DNA of 57,943 nucleotides from Wocania arenilitoris (GTDB taxonomy: Bacteria; Bacteroidota; Bacteroidia; Flavobacteriales; Flavobacteriaceae). Position numbers and translations under genes: made by a program. The stretch lies in NCBI RefSeq assembly GCF_021728535.1, contig NZ_JAKKDU010000017.1:25001-82943 (forward strand), written 5' to 3'. The notes below the pieces were generated by a model. That model worked only from the letters and a program-made list of their open reading frames with translations. It was not told where the DNA came from and ran no database searches. Position 1 is the first letter of the stretch. Every line of letters begins with the position of its first letter. This document shows positions 25,239 to 35,306 of the stretch, one piece after another.

Positions 25239-25466
25239 TTAATTTTCATACTTAGCTACTTCATTATCATAAAACTCAGTAGCTAATTTTATAGCATTTT
25301 CAGTTTCAATTTGTAATTCTTTTTGATCTTCGACATCAAAATCCTCAAACCATTCTACCTCATCATTTTCAAGATTAATTATAAATCTGGGGAATTCTGT
25401 ATGAATTACATAAATGGCATTTGGATAATCTGTATTATCACCGAGAATGAATTTTGGGAGTGTCAT
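25239..25466 (-). CDS. Small acidic hypothetical protein
   Basis: 75 residues, soluble and acidic, with P-K-F-I-L-G-D-N-T-D-Y-P near the start, then F-I-I-N-L-E-N-D-E-V-E-W and a C-terminal helix. I recall similar small conserved proteins in flavobacteria but no function. It sits between the MATE gene (17 bases) and the PAP2 gene (15 bases) on the same strand, so it is likely a real member of that operon. Confidence 0.65.
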   Translation of the reverse strand: MTLPKFILGDNTDYPNAIYVIHTEFPRFIINLENDEVEWFEDFDVEDQKELQIETENAIKLATEFYDNEVAKYEN

Positions 25467-25483
25467 TATATAGTTGTTAGTTG

Positions 25484-26860
25484 TTAGTTGTTAGACAAAA
25501 TTAACTTTTTAGTCAAATAATTAAATCGAATATACAATAAAATAGCAGCTGTTGTTAATCCTGCTAGTAATCCTAACCAAATACCAAAGCTTCCGTAGGC
25601 ATCTTCTTTTCCTAAAAACCAACTTATAGGAAAACCAATTAACCAATACGAGATAAAGGTAATAAATGTTGGGATTTTAACATCTTGCAGTCCTCGTAAA
25701 GCACCTAAAACAACAACTTGTATACTATCACTTATTTGAAAAATAGCTGCAGCAATTAATAGTTTTGATGCAATTTTAACTACTTCAACATTATCAATTA
25801 AGTTTTTAGCATCATCAAAATCTACATATATTTTTGGTAACTGATTATGAAACACAAAGAAGATGATGGCAAAACTAATTGCAAAAACGGTTCCCATTAA
25901 AAACAATGAAAATGCAATTCGGCGCAACTCAAAATATTTTTGTAATCCTTTTTGATTACCAATTCTAATCATAGATGCTACACTTAAACCTATAGCCACC
26001 ATAAATGTCATAGAGGACAAGTTTAACGCAATTTGATTTGCTGCTTGCGGATTTTTACCTAATAAACCACTTAACCATATTGCAGCAGTAAAAATAGCAA
26101 CTTCAAAAAACATTTGCATTGCACTTGGTGCTCCCAGATTTATAATTTTTTTAAGCATTAATTTATTGAGAACAAAAAACTTAATGTTAGTTACAAAGGC
26201 TTTTGATTTTTCTTTTCCTTTCAATAAGGACCATAAATACCAAACCATTATAAAACGCGATATTAATGTACCATAAGCTGCACCAACAATACCTAATTCT
26301 GGAAACCCAAACTTTCCGAAAATCAAAATATAGTTTAAAACAACATTTACAATATTAGCTACCAAAGTAGCGTACATAGGGTATCGTGTCATCGATAAAC
26401 CGTCACTAAATTGTTTAAACCCTTGAAAAACTATTAGCGGAATTAACGAAAACGCTACTAAATCTAAATACGGAATTGCTAGTTCTACAACCTCAACAGG
26501 CTGTTTCATTAAATACATAAGTGGTTTTGCGAAAAACAGAAATAAAAAAAGTAAAACACCTAAAACTGTACACAAAAACAACCCGTGCTTAAACGATGAT
26601 TTACCATTTTTAAAATTTTGTTCAGCATCCGCCTCTGCTACTAAAGGTGTAATAGCTGTAGAAAAACCAATACCTAAAGACATTGCAATAAACATAAAAC
26701 TATTGCCTAAAGAAACTGCTGCAAGTTCTGCAGTTCCTAATTGACCTACCATAATATTATCAACAAAACTAACAAAAGTATGTCCCAACATGCCAAGCAT
26801 AACTGGAGCTGCCAATTGCCAATTGTATTTAAACTCTTTAGTATAGTCTTTCAATTGCAT
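25484..26860 (-). CDS. MATE-family multidrug/Na+ efflux transporter (NorM-like)
   Basis: 458 residues with twelve membrane helices in two pseudo-symmetric halves. Family signatures are P-V-M-L-G-M-L-G-H (residues 19-27), V-D-N-I-M-V-G-Q-L-G (33-42), the A-A-V-S-L-G-N-S segment and the second-half counterpart around N-L-S-S-M-T-F-M-V-A-I-G-L-S-V-A. It exports cationic drugs or metabolites using a Na+ or H+ gradient. The short identical-repeat stretch just downstream (TAGTTGTTAGTTGTTAG) separates it from the next gene. Confidence 0.9.
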   Translation of the reverse strand: MQLKDYTKEFKYNWQLAAPVMLGMLGHTFVSFVDNIMVGQLGTAELAAVSLGNSFMFIAMSLGIGFSTAITPLVAEADAEQNFKNGKSSFKHGLFLCTVLGVLLFLFLFFAKPLMYLMKQPVEVVELAIPYLDLVAFSLIPLIVFQGFKQFSDGLSMTRYPMYATLVANIVNVVLNYILIFGKFGFPELGIVGAAYGTLISRFIMVWYLWSLLKGKEKSKAFVTNIKFFVLNKLMLKKIINLGAPSAMQMFFEVAIFTAAIWLSGLLGKNPQAANQIALNLSSMTFMVAIGLSVASMIRIGNQKGLQKYFELRRIAFSLFLMGTVFAISFAIIFFVFHNQLPKIYVDFDDAKNLIDNVEVVKIASKLLIAAAIFQISDSIQVVVLGALRGLQDVKIPTFITFISYWLIGFPISWFLGKEDAYGSFGIWLGLLAGLTTAAILLYIRFNYLTKKLILSNN

Positions 26861-27103
26861 GCCCCAAAAGTAACCTTTAGTATTAGTTTTTTAAACTTTA
26901 TGGAATAGATTTATTAAATATTGATATTATCTGAAAATTGATATCTCGAACAACCAAGATTATAAACATCTGATAATTAATAATTTATTTGTATATTTAA
27001 ACTATCCCAGACATAGCTGAACGTTTATTCTATTTTATTAGGAACTAATTTGGCTTTTGTTTAATTGGGATTTAAAAACGGAAGCTTTTAGTTTCTAATT
27101 TTT

Positions 27104-27142
27104 AAAAGAGGCTGTCTTAAAACTTAAGATAGCCTCTTTTTT
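27104..27142 (-). terminator. GAGGCTGTCT hairpin, terminator or IS-end relic
   Basis: Seventeen-base arms (27104-27120 and 27124-27140, one G-U pair) around a 3-4 nt loop, with A- and T-runs on both sides, so it can terminate in either direction; here it would serve the esterase gene ending at 27203. The core AAAAGAGGCTGTCT also begins the IS1182-type element at 57798. The rest of 26861-27202 contains no gene I can support. Confidence 0.65.
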
Positions 27143-27202
27143 ATGATTACTCCAAATGAAAATATTGATTTAATATATTATATAAAGTTTCAATTAAAAA
27201 TA

Positions 27203-28657
27203 TTACTCTTTGTAATGCGTTGCATCATCCCAATTATCTGTTCTAAAGGATGACGCAGGTAAGATACTGGTATCAAATAAAGTTCCACTAACCCAGTTTC
27301 GCCATGCATAACGGACTTCAATAGGATTTAAAACTTTATCACTTTTTACAAATACATTTCTACCATTTATAATTTTTGCTTCAGCAGGATAAAATACTTT
27401 ATCTGCTCCAGCAATTTCAAATCCTTGTAACCCATTAAATGCATATAAGCCGCCCTCAGCATTTTTAAACTTTAAAATAAGTCCGCCATCTTTTGTTTCT
27501 TTCGAATCAAATTCTGGACCAGCGAAATCTATAGTTTTATAGCCATAAGTTTTATTTAGAGCGTTAAACAAAAGTCTATCGGCAACTTCTTTCTTTTTTG
27601 CAGGATGGATACAATATTGTTCTCCTAAATCCATTGTTATTGCGACACCAGAATTCGGGATAATATCTGCGCATTGTAATTGAACTTCGCGTATAAAAGC
27701 GCTATTTTCTTTTTCTTCAAACTTATCATTTCCTCCATAATTAAATGGTGCTATTTGTACAAAATAAAAAGGAAAATCTCCTATAGCCCATTTACTTCTC
27801 CAATCTTTAACCATAGCAGGAAAAAGCGTTTTATATCCTTTTGGATCGTTTTTATTACTCTCGCCTTGATACCACAAAGCGCCTTTAATTGTGTAAGGTA
27901 TTAGTGGGTTAATCATGGCATTAAATAATGCCGTTGGAATATGATTTGTTCGATTAGCAATATCTACATTATCAAGATTTACTGTTTGGTAGTTAGTTAT
28001 CATGTCTTTACTTATCCAAGCTTCAACCTTACTTCCTCCCCAAGACGTATGAATCATCCCAACAGGAACATCTAATATTTTTTGTAATTGATTGCCAAAA
28101 AAGTAAGCAATAGCACTAAAATTTAAAACATTATCAGGCGATGCTTGTTGCCAAGCTTTATATTCGTTAACATCTTTTAGTGGTGCTTTAGAACCCTTTC
28201 TTTCAACTGTAAATAATCTCAAATTCGGATTATTAGAATTAGCTGTTGCAAGTACAGAACCAAAAGTAGGTTGCCCATTGTAACCTGCTAGCGTTTGTCG
28301 CATATTTGATTGGCCAGAGCACAACCAAACTTCTCCAAATAAAATGTTATTTAATGTGATGTTTGATTCTTTACTAGTAATTTTTATGGTTTGTGCATCT
28401 TTACTATTGGTTGTTATTACCTCTAATCTCCAATCTCCGTTTTTATCCGCTTTAATATTTAATTTTTCTTTTAACCAAGATGCATCAATAGTAATGTCTT
28501 CATTAGCATCTGCCCAACCCCATAAAACCACAGTTGTGTTTCTTTGTAAAACCATGTCTGAAGATACAATAGCAGGCAGTTTTACCTCTGCATAAATGGA
28601 TTGGATAGTTAGTAAAAACCCAATAACAAATAGTTGTTTTAAGTTATGTTTTCTCAT
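27203..28657 (-). CDS. Sialate O-acetylesterase-like SGNH esterase, exported
   Basis: 484 residues. A signal peptide ends near Y-A-E (24). An N-terminal beta domain (25-105) with S-D-M-V-L-Q-R-N and W-G-W-A is followed by the SGNH esterase domain with the nucleophile motif C-S-G-Q-S-N-M (~114-120). Then come S-W-G-G-S-K-V-E-A-W-I, W-Y-Q-G-E-S-N and the late D-L-G-E-Q-Y-C-I-H-P-A-K-K-K-E-V-A-D-R that supplies the catalytic His. Such enzymes remove acetyl groups from sialic acids or plant/algal polysaccharides. The gene is isolated; a palindromic terminator lies beyond its 3' end. Confidence 0.9.
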   Translation of the reverse strand: MRKHNLKQLFVIGFLLTIQSIYAEVKLPAIVSSDMVLQRNTTVVLWGWADANEDITIDASWLKEKLNIKADKNGDWRLEVITTNSKDAQTIKITSKESNITLNNILFGEVWLCSGQSNMRQTLAGYNGQPTFGSVLATANSNNPNLRLFTVERKGSKAPLKDVNEYKAWQQASPDNVLNFSAIAYFFGNQLQKILDVPVGMIHTSWGGSKVEAWISKDMITNYQTVNLDNVDIANRTNHIPTALFNAMINPLIPYTIKGALWYQGESNKNDPKGYKTLFPAMVKDWRSKWAIGDFPFYFVQIAPFNYGGNDKFEEKENSAFIREVQLQCADIIPNSGVAITMDLGEQYCIHPAKKKEVADRLLFNALNKTYGYKTIDFAGPEFDSKETKDGGLILKFKNAEGGLYAFNGLQGFEIAGADKVFYPAEAKIINGRNVFVKSDKVLNPIEVRYAWRNWVSGTLFDTSILPASSFRTDNWDDATHYKE

Positions 28658-28693
28658 TTTATTTAAATTTAAAGTGTATATATTAATGATTAT

Positions 28694-29011
28694 TTAGAAT
28701 ATAGAAATAGAATCGTAAACTACAACTTTATGCCATAATTGACAAGATTCCTGAATAAATACTTTATGTGCTGGTTCTTCTTGATATTTATCTTGATTTT
28801 CTTTTGATGAAAATCCAAGCGATAAACAATAAGTATAACTACTATCGATAACTTCTCTATTAGTCTCTGCTGGAATTCCAATGTGCTTCGATTGAATATA
28901 TGTTGAAGTATTAATAAATTTCTTCAAAGAAGTTTCAAATGTTTTTCTATTTGATTGATTTTCTGGTTCTTTCAACCAAAAAAATACGGTGTGTTTAAAA
29001 TAGTCATTCAT
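28694..29011 (-). CDS. Dabb-domain protein (stress-responsive alpha/beta barrel)
   Basis: 105 residues of the Dabb family: opening F-K-H-T-V-F-F-W-L-K, central H-I-G-I-P-A and closing Y-S-Y-C-L-S-L-G-F and A-H-K-V-F-I-Q-E, the paired beta strands of a ferredoxin-like dimeric alpha/beta barrel. Related proteins include polyketide cyclases and small stress proteins; no specific function. It is 15 bases downstream of the NMO gene and 36 bases upstream of the esterase gene, in one minus-strand run. Confidence 0.8.
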   Translation of the reverse strand: MNDYFKHTVFFWLKEPENQSNRKTFETSLKKFINTSTYIQSKHIGIPAETNREVIDSSYTYCLSLGFSSKENQDKYQEEPAHKVFIQESCQLWHKVVVYDSISIF

Positions 29012-29026
29012 AAATTATATTCAGTA

Positions 29027-29968
29027 TTATAAAGTTAAAACCTCCTTTTTTGCAGTTTCAAACTCATGCATCATATCCTTAACAATTTGAAACACTGGCT
29101 TAATATCATGTATTAATCCAGCTATTTGACCAATTTCTAATTCGCCTTCATCTAAATCGCCTTCAAACATCCCTCGTTTAGCTCTAGCTCTACCCAATAG
29201 TTGTTTTAATTGTTCTGGTGTTGGTGCTGTTTTATATAACTCTTGAACATCGCTGTAAAATTTATTTTTAATTAACCTTACTGGAGCCAATTCTTTTAGT
29301 GTTAATTGTGTGTCTCCTTCTTTAGCATCAACAACCGCTTGTTTAAAATCTTTATGAGCCGAACTTTCCTTACTAGCAACAAATCTACTTCCAACCTGTA
29401 CAGCATCGGCTCCTAAAACCATAGCAGCAAGCATTGCTTTTCCTGTAGCAATACCTCCTGCAGCTATTAACGGAATGGATATTTGCTCTTTAACCATTGG
29501 GATGAGGGTTAGCGTTGTGGTTTCGTCTCTTCCATTATGCCCACCAGCTTCAAAACCCTCTGCAACTATCGCATCAACACCAGCTTCTTGTGCTTTTAAA
29601 GCAAATTTTATACTACTTACAACATGCACAACAGTTATCCCTTTGTCTTGTAAAAATGATGTCCATGTTTTTGGATTTCCTGCTGAAGTAAATACAATCT
29701 TTACATCTTCTTCAACAATAATATCTATAATTTCTTGAATGTTTGGATATAGCATAGGCACATTAACTCCAAAAGGTTTATGGGTTGCCTTTTTACACTT
29801 TTTAATATGCTCTCGCAACACATCAGGATACATACTTCCTGCTCCAATAAGCCCTAATATTCCAGCATTACTTGAGGCTGAAGCCAATTTCCATCCACTA
29901 TTCCAAACCATTCCTGCTTGAATAATTGGATATTTTATTTTGAATAATTTAGTAATTCTATTTGGCAT
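29027..29968 (-). CDS. Nitronate monooxygenase / enoyl-ACP reductase II-like flavoprotein
   Basis: 313 residues, a TIM-barrel FMN enzyme. I-K-Y-P-I-I-Q-A-G-M (12-21) binds FMN. V-N-V-P-M-L and the E-G-F-E-A-G-G-H-N-G block (~137-146) with its His follow. A-A-G-G-I-A-T-G and G-A-D-A-V-Q-V-G-S-R-F binding the FMN phosphate complete it. This H-N-G type is the nitronate monooxygenase/FabK group. Nitronate oxidation and enoyl-ACP reduction cannot be told apart with certainty. It is transcribed directly after the subtilase gene with no space between them. Confidence 0.85.
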   Translation of the reverse strand: MPNRITKLFKIKYPIIQAGMVWNSGWKLASASSNAGILGLIGAGSMYPDVLREHIKKCKKATHKPFGVNVPMLYPNIQEIIDIIVEEDVKIVFTSAGNPKTWTSFLQDKGITVVHVVSSIKFALKAQEAGVDAIVAEGFEAGGHNGRDETTTLTLIPMVKEQISIPLIAAGGIATGKAMLAAMVLGADAVQVGSRFVASKESSAHKDFKQAVVDAKEGDTQLTLKELAPVRLIKNKFYSDVQELYKTAPTPEQLKQLLGRARAKRGMFEGDLDEGELEIGQIAGLIHDIKPVFQIVKDMMHEFETAKKEVLTL

Positions 29969-31606
29969 CTAATGTTTTATAAATTTAAAAGATATTACTC
30001 TGTCTTGATGTTTTACATTTGCTATATAAACCCCTTTTGATAATAAGGAGATGTCTATTCTATTATTAGTATTATTAATTAATTGATGGAGAACTTGTTT
30101 TCCTAAAACATCAAAAAAAGTTATTGCTAATTTATTTTTGTTTAAAGGTGTTTTAACGTAAATAAACTCTTTAGAAGGGTTAGGGTAAATAGATATATAT
30201 CTATCATTTTTCAAATTACCAATAGATAAGGTTGTATTATATGCGCTCATTAAATCGGGAATTCCATAACCCAATTCATAATCTGGGTTATTATATTGAG
30301 AACCAGACTCTCTTACTAACTGTATAATTTCTGCATTAGTTTTATTTGGTAGAGCTTGTATTAAACAAGCAACACCACCAGCCAAAATAGGCGAACTGAA
30401 TGAGGTTCCATTACTTGTCTCAATACTATTATTAAGATTTATTACAACAGCTGAAGAACCTTGAGCTACAACATCAGGTTTTTGTGATGGTTGAATAGCA
30501 GTGCCTACAGAACTAAATAACGCATACATTCCTGATGAATTAACCGCTCCAATAGATAACACATACTGAGAATCTGCTGGTGCATTAACTCCAGAACCAC
30601 CAGAATTACCTGCTGAATTTATAAGTACTAAACCTTTTTCAAAAGCAATATTTGCACCTTTAGTAATAAAGGCAGTATTGCCATCTAAATCTGCTGATGA
30701 GTAACTATAAGCTGGATAATTTGGTGCATAACTTTTATAGCCCAAAGATGTGTTTATTAAATCTACACCCAAGCTATCTGCACGCTCAACAGCTTCAACC
30801 CAATAGCTTTCTTCAACAGGGTTTTCATCGGCACTATCTTCAGTAATAAACAAGTAATACGATGCATCTGGCGCAGTACCAACAAAATCATTTAAAATAT
30901 AACCAGCCATAGTGCTTAAAACCTGAGTACCATGTTCACTAGATATATTGGCATATACATCTGGATTTCGGTTGACAAAATCGTAACCTCCCATTAAATT
31001 ACCTGCGTCTCGCAAACGCTGAAATGCACCCATGGTATTTACATTAATAAATCCAGCATCTAGTACTGCTATAGTAACTCCATCACCTGTATAATCTGCA
31101 ATGTGTAAATCATCAGCATTAATCATTTCTACTTGATTCTGCGTATTACCATAAGTAAAATTGACAAAAGTTTTTTCTACTTCAAACTTGTCTTTTACCG
31201 TAAATGCTGTTTTTTCTTTGATGCTTTTTAAAGTATTCAAACTTTTATCGGCAAAGTCAATATAATCTACAAACGTAGTTGTTGGATCTGTTAATAAGTT
31301 ATTGATATTAGTTTCTGAACCTCTAACATGTACCGCATTAAACCATTTAGATTTTGCCATAACTGTAATTCCTGTAGCATTTTTAAGAGCTGTAATATAT
31401 GATTCGTTTACAGGAATGTCTCTAAGGTCAATAACAACGTTATGCTTAGTTTTTCTATCAATCGCTTTTTGAGAAAGAAATGCTGAGGGATTACTTAAAG
31501 GATATATATTGGTAGGCTTATCTAATAAATATACCCAAGCATCTTGTTGTGCTAATGAAAAAAAACAAAAGCTAAAGAAACATAAAATTAAGAATTTCTT
31601 TACCAT
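29969..31606 (-). CDS. S8 subtilisin-like protease with type IX sorting domain
   Basis: 545 residues. A signal peptide ends near S-L-A-Q (20), followed by a propeptide-like domain (22-150). The peptidase domain has the triad Asp183 (A-V-L-D-A-G), His225 (E-H-G-T-Q-V) and Ser402 (N-G-T-S-F-S-S-P), with oxyanion Asn334 (S-A-G-N-S-G). The last ~80 residues are a type A sorting domain (Y-P-N-P-S, F-D-V-L-G-K-Q, K-G-V-Y-I-A). It is a secreted or surface protease for nutrient proteins or processing of other T9SS cargo. It begins 22 bases after mnmA and ends at the NMO gene, so all three may be co-transcribed. Confidence 0.9.
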   Translation of the reverse strand: MVKKFLILCFFSFCFFSLAQQDAWVYLLDKPTNIYPLSNPSAFLSQKAIDRKTKHNVVIDLRDIPVNESYITALKNATGITVMAKSKWFNAVHVRGSETNINNLLTDPTTTFVDYIDFADKSLNTLKSIKEKTAFTVKDKFEVEKTFVNFTYGNTQNQVEMINADDLHIADYTGDGVTIAVLDAGFINVNTMGAFQRLRDAGNLMGGYDFVNRNPDVYANISSEHGTQVLSTMAGYILNDFVGTAPDASYYLFITEDSADENPVEESYWVEAVERADSLGVDLINTSLGYKSYAPNYPAYSYSSADLDGNTAFITKGANIAFEKGLVLINSAGNSGGSGVNAPADSQYVLSIGAVNSSGMYALFSSVGTAIQPSQKPDVVAQGSSAVVINLNNSIETSNGTSFSSPILAGGVACLIQALPNKTNAEIIQLVRESGSQYNNPDYELGYGIPDLMSAYNTTLSIGNLKNDRYISIYPNPSKEFIYVKTPLNKNKLAITFFDVLGKQVLHQLINNTNNRIDISLLSKGVYIANVKHQDRVISFKFIKH

Positions 31607-31628
31607 ATTATATAGGTTTTATTGCAAT

Positions 31629-32816
31629 TTACGAAATGACTCCAGAACCTATTAACTCATCATTTATATACCAAGCTACAAATTGACCTTCGGTAATAGC
31701 AGATTGAAAAGCTTCAAACTCAACATACAAACCACCATCAACTTTATGCAAAGTTGCTTTTTGCAAAGGTTGACGATAGCGAATTCTAGCATCTACCTGC
31801 ATGGTTTCATCTACTTTTAAAGACAAATCCTCACGAATCCAATGTAATTCTTCATTAGTTACAAATAAAGCTTTTTTTAATAATCCAGGGTGCTCTTTTC
31901 CTTGTCCGGCATAAATTATGTTTTCTTCTACATCGGTATCAATTACAAATAAAGGTTCAACATTTCCTCCTACACCAAGACCTTTACGTTGTCCTTTGGT
32001 ATAATAATGTGCGCCTTGGTGCTTTCCTACTATTTTACCATCGTTAATTCTATAGTCGATTTTTCTTGATAAGTATTTTAGTTTATCTTCTTCAGATTGA
32101 AATTCTGTATCCAATTCTTTAAATACTTCTTGTTCTTTAGAAACCTCAACAATAACACCTTCTTTAGGCTTTAATTGTTGTTGAAGAAAATCAGGTAATT
32201 TTACTTTTCCTATAAAACATAATCCTTGAGAATCTTTTTTTTCGGCTGTTACCAAATCTAGTTTAGATGCAATTTCTCTTACTTCTGGTTTGGTTAATTC
32301 ACCAATTGGAAATAACGATTTAGCCAATTGTTGCTGTGATAATTGACATAAAAAGTATGATTGATCTTTATTGCCATCAACCCCTGCAAGTAATTGATAA
32401 ATTTCTTTTCCATCTTTTTCAATTGTTCCTTTTTTACAATAATGGCCAGTTGCTACAAAGTCTGCTCCCAGTTCTAAAGCTATCTTCATAAACACATCAA
32501 ACTTAATTTCTCTGTTACACAGCACATCTGGGTTTGGTGTTCTTCCTTTTTCATATTCATTAAACATATAGTCTACTATACGCTCTTTGTATTGCTCACT
32601 TAAATCGACTGTTTGAAACGGAATTCCTAACTTTTCGGCAACCAACATCGCATCATTACTATCATCTAACCAAGGGCATTCATTTGAAATAGTTACAGAA
32701 TCGTCATGCCAATTTTTCATAAACAAGCCAATAACCTCATAACCCTGCTGTTTTAACAAATAAGCAGCAACGCTTGAGTCAACACCTCCAGAAAGTCCTA
32801 TTATTACTCGTTTCAT
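31629..32816 (-). CDS. mnmA: tRNA-specific 2-thiouridylase MnmA
   Basis: 395 residues. The PP-loop S-G-G-V-D-S-S (9-15) binds ATP. The catalytic pair is Cys100 (N-P-D-V-L-C-N) and Cys200 ([10 protein letters not shown]). V-A-T-G-H-Y is also present. It thiolates the wobble uridine of tRNA for Lys, Glu and Gln using sulfur delivered from a cysteine desulfurase. Length is slightly above the usual ~370 because of a Lys/Glu-rich insert near 245-260 common in Flavobacteriia. A TATCTTTG box on the minus strand 17-24 bases before the ATG is a likely -7 element. Confidence 0.95.
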   Translation of the reverse strand: MKRVIIGLSGGVDSSVAAYLLKQQGYEVIGLFMKNWHDDSVTISNECPWLDDSNDAMLVAEKLGIPFQTVDLSEQYKERIVDYMFNEYEKGRTPNPDVLCNREIKFDVFMKIALELGADFVATGHYCKKGTIEKDGKEIYQLLAGVDGNKDQSYFLCQLSQQQLAKSLFPIGELTKPEVREIASKLDLVTAEKKDSQGLCFIGKVKLPDFLQQQLKPKEGVIVEVSKEQEVFKELDTEFQSEEDKLKYLSRKIDYRINDGKIVGKHQGAHYYTKGQRKGLGVGGNVEPLFVIDTDVEENIIYAGQGKEHPGLLKKALFVTNEELHWIREDLSLKVDETMQVDARIRYRQPLQKATLHKVDGGLYVEFEAFQSAITEGQFVAWYINDELIGSGVIS

Positions 32817-32832
32817 AATTGAAAATTGACTA

Positions 32833-32840
32833 CAAAGATA
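32833..32840 (-). promoter_or_regulatory. Putative -7 box of mnmA
   Basis: TATCTTTG on the minus strand, 17 bases upstream of the mnmA ATG, matching TAnnTTTG exactly. A -33 TTG is not obvious. Confidence 0.4.
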
Positions 32841-32935
32841 AGTATAAATAAAGATATTTTGAGTTTTTAAGAATACACGAAAACATCGACGAAATACATT
32901 TTGTTTAGTTTTTTTAAAAAAATATTGAACAAAAT

Positions 32936-32967
32936 TTGGATTTATGTTTAACTTTTATTTAAATTTG
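32936..32967 (+). promoter_or_regulatory. Bacteroidota-type promoter of the FAS1 gene
   Basis: TTG at 32936-32938, a 21-base spacer, TAAATTTG at 32960-32967, 27 bases before the ATG at 32994. Both boxes and their spacing fit the class consensus. Confidence 0.65.
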
Positions 32968-32993
32968 TTAAACAAAATAAAAACCCTTTAAAA

Positions 32994-35282
32994 ATGAAAA
33001 CATTAACAGCATTAAAAAAAGTAGTTCTGCTTACTCTAATAGTAGTATTAGGATTCTCATGTAGTGATGATGATAATCCAACACAGTTTAAAGTACAATC
33101 AAACATTGTAGAATTAGCATTAGCTAGTCCAGATTTAAGTAGCTTAGTTGCTGCATTACAACGTGCAAACCTTGTGGATGCATTAAATGGTGATGGGCAA
33201 CTTACTGTATTTGCACCAACAAATGCAGCGTTTGATAAATTCTTATCTGACAATGGATTCGCTAGTTTGGATGATGTGCCAGAAGATGTGTTAAGTCAAG
33301 TTTTACTAAATCATGTTATCGAAGGAGATTTAAAATCATCTAGTTTATCTACTGGATATGGTAAAACTTTAGCAACAGAAGCATCTTCTAGTAATAATTT
33401 GAGTATTTATATAAACACTGAGGCAGGTGTTAATTTAAATGGTGTATCTGATGTAATAACTGCAGATATTGATGCATCTAATGGTGTAGTACACATAGTT
33501 GATGGTGTTATTGGTTTACCAACCGTTGTAGACTTTGCTTTAGCGGATAATAATACTTTTTCAATATTAGTACAAGCGTTAACAAGAGGTGATTTAACAT
33601 TTGATTATGTTACTACGCTTTCAACTCCAAGTGGAACTGCACCGGCTCCATTTACCGTATTTGCACCAACTAATGATGCCTTTGTGAGTTTACTAGGTGA
33701 ACTTGGAGCATCATCTTTAGGAGACATTGATGAACCTACGCTTAAAGCAACATTAGATTTACATGCCGTTGCTGGAGCTAATGTTTTAGCTGCAGGTTTA
33801 TCAGATGATATGATGGTTGGAACTTTAGGTGGAGATATTACAGCCGATGTTACTGGCGGAGCAAGATTAACAGATTCTAACGGAAGAGTAAGTAGCATTA
33901 TAGTTACTGATGTACAAGCTGCTAACGGAGTTATACACGTAATTGACAAAGTGGTTTTACCTAAGTTACCTGAAAACCTGGTTAGTAAAGCATACAACAC
34001 TCCCAATCTGAGTATATTATATGATGCAGTACAAGCTGCAGGTTTAGTGGATGCACTATCTGGAGAAGACCCTTTAACTGTATTAGCTCCAACAAACGAA
34101 GCCTTTGCAGCATTTTTAGCCGATAACAATTTTGGGTCACTTGGAGATATTCCAACTGATGTATTAGCACAAGTACTTTTAAACCATGTTATTGATGGTA
34201 GTGTTATGTCTACAGATTTAACAACTGCAGGTGCAGGTTACGCTTCAACAATGGCAACAGGTGCAGGCGGTAATGATATGAGTATTTATTTCGATACATC
34301 GAGTGGTGTAACGTTTAATGGAATTTCAACAGTTTCAGCTGCTGATGTTGAAGCTACAAATGGTGTAGTTCATATTGTTGATAAAGTAATAGGATTACCA
34401 ACCGTAGTAGACCACGCGCTTGCAAACTCAAGCTTTGGAAGTTTGGTTGCTGCCTTAGGAGCTGCAGATGGCGATTTAGTAAATGTATTAAGCGGAGCCG
34501 GACCTTTTACTGTATTAGCACCAGATAATGATGCGTTTACCGCATTCTTAGATGGGGCTGCTCTAGCTGATGTACCAACTGATGCTTTATCTAACATATT
34601 ATTAAATCATGTATTGGATGGTGTAACTATGTCTACAGATTTAGTTGCAGGTGTTGCTGGATATACTACTACAAGTGCTACTGGACCAGGAATGAGTAAC
34701 TTAAGCTTATACTATAACACAAGTGATGGTGTTAGATTTAATGGAGTTTCTTCTGTTGCTAGAGCAGATGTTGTGGCAAGCAACGGGATTATTCATGCTG
34801 TTGATGCTGTAATAGGTATCCCAACAGTTGTAACATTTGCTGCTGCTGACCCTAACTTTTCAACTTTAGTTACGGCATTAACAACATTAACTCCAGATAC
34901 TGATTTTGTATCAGTATTATCAAGAACTGAAGGCATGAATGGTGATGGAATTAATCCTAATTTTACAGTATTTGCTCCTACTAATGCAGCGTTTGATGCT
35001 TTAGCAAGTATTCCTGAAGAATCTGTATTAACTCAGGTATTATTACATCATGTAATTGGTGATAACAACGTAAGATCTGGAAACTTAAATGTAGATGGAG
35101 ATACAGTTGCTGCAAGCTTACAAGGAGATAACATAACTGTGACATTACCAGGAACTGGTGATAATATAGCTGATATAACTGATGGTGCTGGGAACGCAGA
35201 CATAGGAATAGTTGATGTTGATGTGCAAGCAGGTAACGGTGTTATTCATGTAGTAAACAAAGTTTTATTACCAAGTAATTAA
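32994..35282 (+). CDS. Five-domain fasciclin (FAS1) lipoprotein
   Basis: 762 residues. The lipobox ends at Cys23 (V-L-G-F-S-C-S-D-D-D). Five FAS1 domains follow (about 33-172, 178-326, 332-470, 476-608 and 614-760). Each has an F/L-A-P-T/D-N-x-A-F motif (T-V-F-A-P-T-N-A-A-F, T-V-F-A-P-T-N-D-A-F, T-V-L-A-P-T-N-E-A-F, T-V-L-A-P-D-N-D-A-F, T-V-F-A-P-T-N-A-A-F) and an H2 motif such as N-G-V-V-H-I-V-D. FAS1 proteins mediate cell-surface adhesion to polysaccharides or other cells. Domains 1, 3 and 4 are most alike, suggesting internal duplication. Exported and anchored in the outer membrane. It has its own promoter and is followed by hairpins. Confidence 0.9.
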   Translation: MKTLTALKKVVLLTLIVVLGFSCSDDDNPTQFKVQSNIVELALASPDLSSLVAALQRANLVDALNGDGQLTVFAPTNAAFDKFLSDNGFASLDDVPEDVLSQVLLNHVIEGDLKSSSLSTGYGKTLATEASSSNNLSIYINTEAGVNLNGVSDVITADIDASNGVVHIVDGVIGLPTVVDFALADNNTFSILVQALTRGDLTFDYVTTLSTPSGTAPAPFTVFAPTNDAFVSLLGELGASSLGDIDEPTLKATLDLHAVAGANVLAAGLSDDMMVGTLGGDITADVTGGARLTDSNGRVSSIIVTDVQAANGVIHVIDKVVLPKLPENLVSKAYNTPNLSILYDAVQAAGLVDALSGEDPLTVLAPTNEAFAAFLADNNFGSLGDIPTDVLAQVLLNHVIDGSVMSTDLTTAGAGYASTMATGAGGNDMSIYFDTSSGVTFNGISTVSAADVEATNGVVHIVDKVIGLPTVVDHALANSSFGSLVAALGAADGDLVNVLSGAGPFTVLAPDNDAFTAFLDGAALADVPTDALSNILLNHVLDGVTMSTDLVAGVAGYTTTSATGPGMSNLSLYYNTSDGVRFNGVSSVARADVVASNGIIHAVDAVIGIPTVVTFAAADPNFSTLVTALTTLTPDTDFVSVLSRTEGMNGDGINPNFTVFAPTNAAFDALASIPEESVLTQVLLHHVIGDNNVRSGNLNVDGDTVAASLQGDNITVTLPGTGDNIADITDGAGNADIGIVDVDVQAGNGVIHVVNKVLLPSN

Positions 35283-35306
35283 AAAACAAAAAAACAGCGC
35301 AATACA

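Noticed and set aside
33605-34597. Minus-strand frames opposite the FAS1 gene
   Set aside because: They are shadows of the repeated FAS1 domains, with no motifs, and the plus frame is clearly coding.
32994-35282. Internal repeats in the FAS1 gene as DNA repeats or CRISPR-like array
   Set aside because: The repeats are protein domains of ~140 residues with diverged DNA, not short direct repeats with spacers. No CRISPR array or cas gene exists in the window.
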